DNA from: RGIG3701 sp017403345
GTDB lineage: Bacteria; Planctomycetota; Planctomycetia; Pirellulales; Thermoguttaceae
DNA length: 64,000 bases
Assembly (NCBI GenBank): GCA_017403345.1
Contig: JAFQOH010000236.1
Location: forward strand, 1-64,000
Reading direction: 5' to 3'
In this document: positions 60,186-64,000 of the stretch, in pieces
How positions within the stretch are numbered: the stretch's first letter is position 1
How the letters are laid out: every line of letters begins with the position of its first letter
Program-made: the position numbers and the translations under genes
Notes under the pieces: model-generated
What the model saw: only the letters and a program-made list of their open reading frames with translations
What the model was told of the DNA's origin: nothing
The model's database searches: none

Positions 60186-62537
60186 TTATTTACGTTTTTT
60201 AAGTGCTAAAATTCCGAACGCGCCAAGGACTAAAAGACACCACGTCCCCGGTTCCGGCACGTTCTGTCCGGAGAATCCAATGATGGCGAGATCGTTGAAT
60301 CCTGCCGTTGAAAGAGTGGAGAGATCCCACGCAAACATCGCGTCGGAAAAACCGGAACCAAGATCCGTCAGGAGGACTTTCTGCTCCGAGACCGCTTCCG
60401 CACGGAATGTCGTGAAGGACTCGTTCAGGATGTCCACGAACGCCGTCATGGAGTCCATATCTCCCAGCCCGTCGACCGTCATGGTCAACTGGAACGGGTC
60501 GGTACTTTCCGCATCGATCCAAACCCAGCCGCTTTCCGCCGGAGTTTTGAGCTGGAGTTCAGGACCATTTGCCGAGACGGTGCCGAGTGCGTTGGAATTC
60601 CGTTTTGCCGAGACGGTCTTTTTGTCTGCCGAGAGCGAAGCCGTCCAGTCCCCGCTGGTCAGTGTACCGGAAAATGCCGAGATCGTTCCTCCGGACGTCA
60701 TGAGCGCAATGCCGTTTTCTGCAGAGTAGCCGTTCTGAAGGATGATCGGCGCCGCGGCGTCAAGAACGTAGTCAACGTTTGCGCTGGAAATGTTTCCCTG
60801 CGCCGAGATCAGACCAAAACCGGTCTCCGCAGCCTGCAGGTTGACCGTGACTTTGTCGCGGCTGGTGTTTCCAAATGTGATCGTGCCGGAGGACTCGAAT
60901 TTACTTCCGGCTCCGGAGATCGTCAGGTCTCCTGTACGTGTATCTGCAGGATCGGATCCGGTATTGCTGTTGAATGTAATGGAGGAGGCAGAAATCGTCC
61001 CGCCGTTCGAGACCTCAACGTCCATCGGTCCCCACCAGCCAAGATTCAGGATCTCTGCCTGGAACGTTCCGCCGCTGACAACGGCTTTCGCATACGCTCC
61101 GCTTCGGTGGTCTGCGAGATAGGCGGTTCCCTTGACGGAAACTTTCCCTCCGTCCCTGATCTCCAGATTCGCCGTCATGTTCGCCGCGTTTGCCATCCAG
61201 AAACCGTTTTTCAGTTCCAGATGCCCGCCTTCACCAACGATCATCGTCGAGCTGTTTCCCGCGCCGGCGGCAGAGTTGATCCGGAAATTACCGTTGAACG
61301 TGAGCGTCATGTTTTTGAGTTCCGTCACGCTGTCCACGGACTGGCTTCCCCAGACGTAGGTGTTTTGCATGATGGAAGAGTTCAGCGTCACGTTGTCGAG
61401 CGTCAGTTTCCCGCTTTTGTGAAAGAACGGTTCTGCCGAGGTGAGCGTCACGGCGGAATCCTTGATCAATACCGTTCCGTTTGCGCCCGCGACATTGGCG
61501 ACGACCATGGAAGAGGCATTGAGCGTTGAATTTTCGATCCGAACGTCTGCCGTTCCCTGATTCCCGAAATAGATCGGCTTGCCGGAAATGTCGAGCTGGA
61601 CGTTTTTCAGATCCAGAATACCATGGCTTCCCGCTTCATGACCGACCGAAAATTCGCTCCCGGACCGGATCGTTCCGCCGTTCGCGATGAGGGTCCCGGT
61701 CTGGTACTGTCCGACAAAAATCGTACTGTCAGAAAGGATGGATCCGCTTTCGAGGATGACCTTTCCATTTGCGTGCGATCCGATGGAGAAGCTCTTGGCC
61801 TGCAGAACGCTCTGGTCTTCGGAAGATCCGGATGTTCCGATCGTAAGGGTACGCTCTGCCTGAATGTTGGTGCTCGAGCTTCCCTTATCGCCGGCCCCGA
61901 AAACGATCGTTCCGGTGGATTCGAGCCGTCCGTTATTCTTCAGCTCCATCGTAATGGCGCCGTGGTGCCCAAAGTTGGCCAGATTGCCGTTCGGAAAGCG
62001 CATCGTCCCGCCATTAATGATGACGGTCGAAACGGCCGATTTGTTGTCTGAAATGTAGGAGGTGTCACCCGTCACGTTCAGCGTTCCGCCGGGATCGATC
62101 GTGAGCGACGGCGTGTAGTTCCCGTTCGCAAGCCAAAGTCCTCCCTGAATGTTGACCGTTCCGCCCGCATTGATGGTGATCGAGGAATTATCGCGCACCT
62201 TACCGTCAAAAGTGACCGCGGCATTTTCGACCGTAAGCGACTCCTGCACACTGTTCAGAATGCTTTCCCCCGAAAATAGTGCGTTCGCACCGTTCATGAC
62301 CCACTTGCCGGTCTTCGAAGTGTCAGAACTCCACGGCGGATCGGCAGTTCCTGCGTAGGTGTACTCGGTACCGTCAACTCCGTTCCAGACGTACTGTCCG
62401 AAAACCGTATCCGTTCCTCCGGCACACCACGCCGCCGCCAAACTGACAGCGAGCAGAGAGGAGCCGATCTTTTTCCGAAAACGGGCAGGGGAGCTGGAGC
62501 TGCCGTTGGAAAAACAAATGGAGGTCATTTTTTTCAT
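60186..62537 (-). CDS. PEP-CTERM surface protein with autotransporter-like repeats, copy 2
   Basis: The 783-residue protein is upstream of copy 1 on the same strand (62-bp gap) and has the same plan: N-terminal signal peptide (about 1-45, KKIGSSLLAVSLAAAWCAGG), a body of short strand-turn repeats with recurring INAGGTVNIQGGLWLANG-like and LEIRDGGKVSVKGTAY segments, and a C-terminal NVPEPGTWCLLVLGAFGILA-KKRK sorting motif. The repeat types differ from copy 1 (more like the pectate-lyase-type or PbH1 beta-helix). They are likely coexpressed and sorted by the same exosortase. Confidence 0.88.
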   Translation of the reverse strand: MKKMTSICFSNGSSSSPARFRKKIGSSLLAVSLAAAWCAGGTDTVFGQYVWNGVDGTEYTYAGTADPPWSSDTSKTGKWVMNGANALFSGESILNSVQESLTVENAAVTFDGKVRDNSSITINAGGTVNIQGGLWLANGNYTPSLTIDPGGTLNVTGDTSYISDNKSAVSTVIINGGTMRFPNGNLANFGHHGAITMELKNNGRLESTGTIVFGAGDKGSSSTNIQAERTLTIGTSGSSEDQSVLQAKSFSIGSHANGKVILESGSILSDSTIFVGQYQTGTLIANGGTIRSGSEFSVGHEAGSHGILDLKNVQLDISGKPIYFGNQGTADVRIENSTLNASSMVVANVAGANGTVLIKDSAVTLTSAEPFFHKSGKLTLDNVTLNSSIMQNTYVWGSQSVDSVTELKNMTLTFNGNFRINSAAGAGNSSTMIVGEGGHLELKNGFWMANAANMTANLEIRDGGKVSVKGTAYLADHRSGAYAKAVVSGGTFQAEILNLGWWGPMDVEVSNGGTISASSITFNSNTGSDPADTRTGDLTISGAGSKFESSGTITFGNTSRDKVTVNLQAAETGFGLISAQGNISSANVDYVLDAAAPIILQNGYSAENGIALMTSGGTISAFSGTLTSGDWTASLSADKKTVSAKRNSNALGTVSANGPELQLKTPAESGWVWIDAESTDPFQLTMTVDGLGDMDSMTAFVDILNESFTTFRAEAVSEQKVLLTDLGSGFSDAMFAWDLSTLSTAGFNDLAIIGFSGQNVPEPGTWCLLVLGAFGILALKKRK

Positions 62538-62804
62538 TTTTCAGTCTCCTGAAACACACAGATCCAAAATCTCATAGATCCAGTATACTCTGAAGATGAA
62601 AAAAAACAAGAATCTTTTGTCGAAATTTCGAAAAAAAAGTGAAATTTCAAAAGAAATTGGAGGAATTTTTGGAAAATATGCCGATGAGATGGATCTTAAG
62701 GAGGCGAAAAATTTAGGGCTTCCCCCTTTTCGGAAATCGAAAGTGTGGTATGATATTCAGAGTGGCGGCCGAAGTCGCGGCGGCAGGGCGTTTGAGAAAT
62801 GAAG

Positions 62805-62840
62805 AAGATCGATAGAAATAGAAAGATCGATAGAAATAGA
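62805..62840. repeat. 18-bp tandem repeat before rnhA
   Basis: AAGATCGATAGAAATAGA is present twice, ending 2 bp before the rnhA ATG. It occupies the place where a ribosome-binding site would be expected, and no clear Shine-Dalgarno is visible. The 62538-62804 gap holds no other gene; a weak TTTTCG-16-TATGAT promoter lies near 62728-62755. Confidence 0.75.
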
Positions 62841-62842
62841 AA

Positions 62843-63301
62843 ATGAAAAAGAAACTTCCAGTGACGGTCATTCTCTTTACCGACGGAGCGTGCAGCGGGA
62901 ATCCGGGACCGGGGGGGTGGGGGTGCATTTTGAGGCACCTTCCGACTGGAAAAGAGAAGGAAATGTCCGGTTCCGAAAGTATGACGACGAACAATCGAAT
63001 GGAACTGATGGCCGTCATTCAGGGATTGCGCGTTCTGAATCGGCCGGTCGGCGTTCAGGTCGTCTCGGACAGTCAGTATGTGCTCAATGGTCTGGAAAAA
63101 TGGATGGCGGGCTGGAAACGGAAAGGGTGGAAGCTCGCCGACGGAAAACCGGTCAAAAACCAGGACCTCTGGATGGAGCTGGATGAACTGAAAGACCGGC
63201 ACGATATGTCGTTTCAGTATGTGCGCGGACACGCAGGGCATCCGGAAAATGAACGGTGTGATGAAATGGCAGTCGAGGCATACAAGAAACTGAAAAAGTA
63301 A
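62843..63301 (+). CDS. rnhA: ribonuclease HI
   Basis: RNase HI cleaves the RNA strand of RNA-DNA hybrids. The 152-residue protein has FTDGACSGNPGPGGWG (catalytic Asp), the MTTNNRMELMAVIQGL segment with the second acidic residue, VVSDSQYVLNG with Asp near 74, and VRGHAGHPENERCDEMA near 131-147. This is standard bacterial length. The start lies immediately after the 18-bp repeat. It may be cotranscribed with the DUF523 gene 34 bp downstream. Confidence 0.95.
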   Translation: MKKKLPVTVILFTDGACSGNPGPGGWGCILRHLPTGKEKEMSGSESMTTNNRMELMAVIQGLRVLNRPVGVQVVSDSQYVLNGLEKWMAGWKRKGWKLADGKPVKNQDLWMELDELKDRHDMSFQYVRGHAGHPENERCDEMAVEAYKKLKK

Positions 63302-63335
63302 ACGGCAGGGAAATAGAAAAGGAAAAGAGAGCCAA

Positions 63336-63773
63336 ATGAAAATTCTTGTGAGCGCGTGCTTGATGGGGCGGCTGTGTAAATATAATGCAGGGCATAATTT
63401 TCGGCAGGCCGTTGCGGAACTGGCACAGAATCATGAACTCGTGGAAGTCTGCCCGGAAGTGATGGGAGGACGGACGATCCCGCGAAAGTGCATTGAGATC
63501 CGAAACGGACGTTTTGTGGAAGCCGACGGAACGGACGTGGATGCCGAAGTGCGTGACGGAGTCTGCCAGGCACTTGAGATCGCAAAAAACGAGAACGTGG
63601 AACTTGCCGTCCTGAAATCCAGAAGTCCGACCTGCGGCGTGCACCAGATCTACGACGGAACGTTTTCCGGAACGCTCATCGATGGCCGAGGCGCACTGAC
63701 CGAGGGACTTGAAGCGATCGGCGTGCGCGTGATCGATGATGAAGACCTCCTTGCGAGTCCAGAGATCCTGTGA
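63336..63773 (+). CDS. DUF523 family protein
   Basis: The 145-residue protein matches the DUF523 family: ILVSACLMGRLCKYNAGHN, VCPEVMGGRTIPRKC, LKSRSPTCGVHQIYDGTF and a C-terminal DDEDLLASPE. The repeated Cys positions (SAC, CKY, VCPE, RKC, TCG) suggest a metal or redox site. The function of this widespread family is not established. A hairpin (63784-63798) with TTTT follows. Confidence 0.9.
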   Translation: MKILVSACLMGRLCKYNAGHNFRQAVAELAQNHELVEVCPEVMGGRTIPRKCIEIRNGRFVEADGTDVDAEVRDGVCQALEIAKNENVELAVLKSRSPTCGVHQIYDGTFSGTLIDGRGALTEGLEAIGVRVIDDEDLLASPEIL

Positions 63774-63783
63774 GTCTGGAACG

Positions 63784-63802
63784 CGGGATCGGATCCCGTT
63801 TT
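63784..63802. terminator. short bidirectional hairpin
   Basis: CGGGAT (63784-63789) pairs with ATCCCG (63793-63798), followed by TTTT. It lies between the convergent DUF523 gene and the partial gene at the window edge. Confidence 0.5.
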
Positions 63803-64000
63803 AGTTCGGCCACTCGGTGAGCCAGCGTGCTTCCAGCGCGTTTTGCGGCCGAGTGTGCGATTTTCGGTCCTGCGGCGTCACGATCTGAAAGACTCGCGTT
63901 TTTTCTGGTTTCAGAAACGCCCGCCGAACGACGTCGCCGGTACCTCCCGGTTTCAGACCGTCCGTCACGCCGTCCCAAAGCGCAAGGATGACCGTTGCAC
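63801..64000 (-). CDS. partial gene at window edge, possible SLOG-type domain
   Basis: The last 65 codons of a minus-strand gene are present, stop at 63801-63803; the start lies outside the window. The visible part reads ATVILALWDGVTDGLKPGGT then GDVVRRAF and ends QNALEARWLTEWPN. The A-(L/I)-W-D-G...GPGGT-x-(D/E)-V-V pattern is seen in some SLOG/TIR-related nucleotide-binding proteins and hypothetical proteins of bacteria. The family is therefore tentative. Confidence 0.5.
   Translation of the reverse strand, partial: ATVILALWDGVTDGLKPGGTGDVVRRAFLKPEKTRVFQIVTPQDRKSHTRPQNALEARWLTEWPN

Overview
The window reads as a chromosomal segment of an anaerobic, polysaccharide-degrading member of the PVC group, most likely Planctomycetota. 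Pointers are a BBP2/OmpL-type porin, two PEP-CTERM surface proteins with autotransporter-like repeats, a Hanks-type Ser/Thr kinase, paired Tat-exported Gfo/Idh/MocA oxidoreductases, a DUF4832 protein and a large AdhE that suggests fermentation. KdsA implies an LPS outer membrane. Taxonomy is inferred from gene content only. I recognised no rRNA, tRNA, CRISPR array, transposase or phage gene.

Layout. 0.5-10 kb: a GH97 glycosidase whose signal peptide is out of frame across a T9 tract, a secreted thioredoxin, a secreted isoaspartyl methyltransferase with a long tail, an unknown membrane protein, a HisN-like phosphatase, and a ketosynthase homologue lacking its catalytic Cys. 10-19 kb: an unknown two-TM protein, an RNase D, a NhaD-like antiporter with 20 copies of a 7-residue repeat and a His-rich segment, a small unknown protein, a DUF4832 protein and an HTH-TM protein. 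19-27 kb: AdhE with a three-box operator-like region, DapB, a GDPD fused to a beta-rich tail, and RmuC. 27-36 kb: a surface-polysaccharide-like locus (asparagine-synthase homologue without Cys2, GalE, two acetylxylan esterases, a Wzt-type ATPase, a methyltransferase). 36-42 kb: porin, a frameshifted FGE-sulfatase protein, MetY, KdsA, a secreted archaemetzincin. 42-52 kb: kinase fused to BspA-type LRRs, duplicated Gfo/Idh/MocA genes, lactonase-TPR fusion. 52-57 kb: a glycerol-3-phosphate operon (GlpT, GlpA-like, FAD oxidoreductase, DUF1667). 57.6-64 kb: two PEP-CTERM proteins, RNase HI, DUF523 and a partial gene cut by the window edge.

The most striking theme is repeat expansion. Short tandem repeats (12, 13, 14, 18, 21, 57 bp) sit in intergenic DNA and, in multiples of three, inside loops of unrelated proteins (antiporter, asparagine-synthase homologue, FGE-sulfatase protein, GlpT). 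A modular dispersed repeat with GAAATTCGTGTC and TTCAGTGGTGA cores occurs in at least three gene-free gaps. Promoters often follow a TTGACA-like / 16-17 bp / TAAAAT or TATAAT plan, and several convergent or serial genes are separated by clear hairpin terminators.
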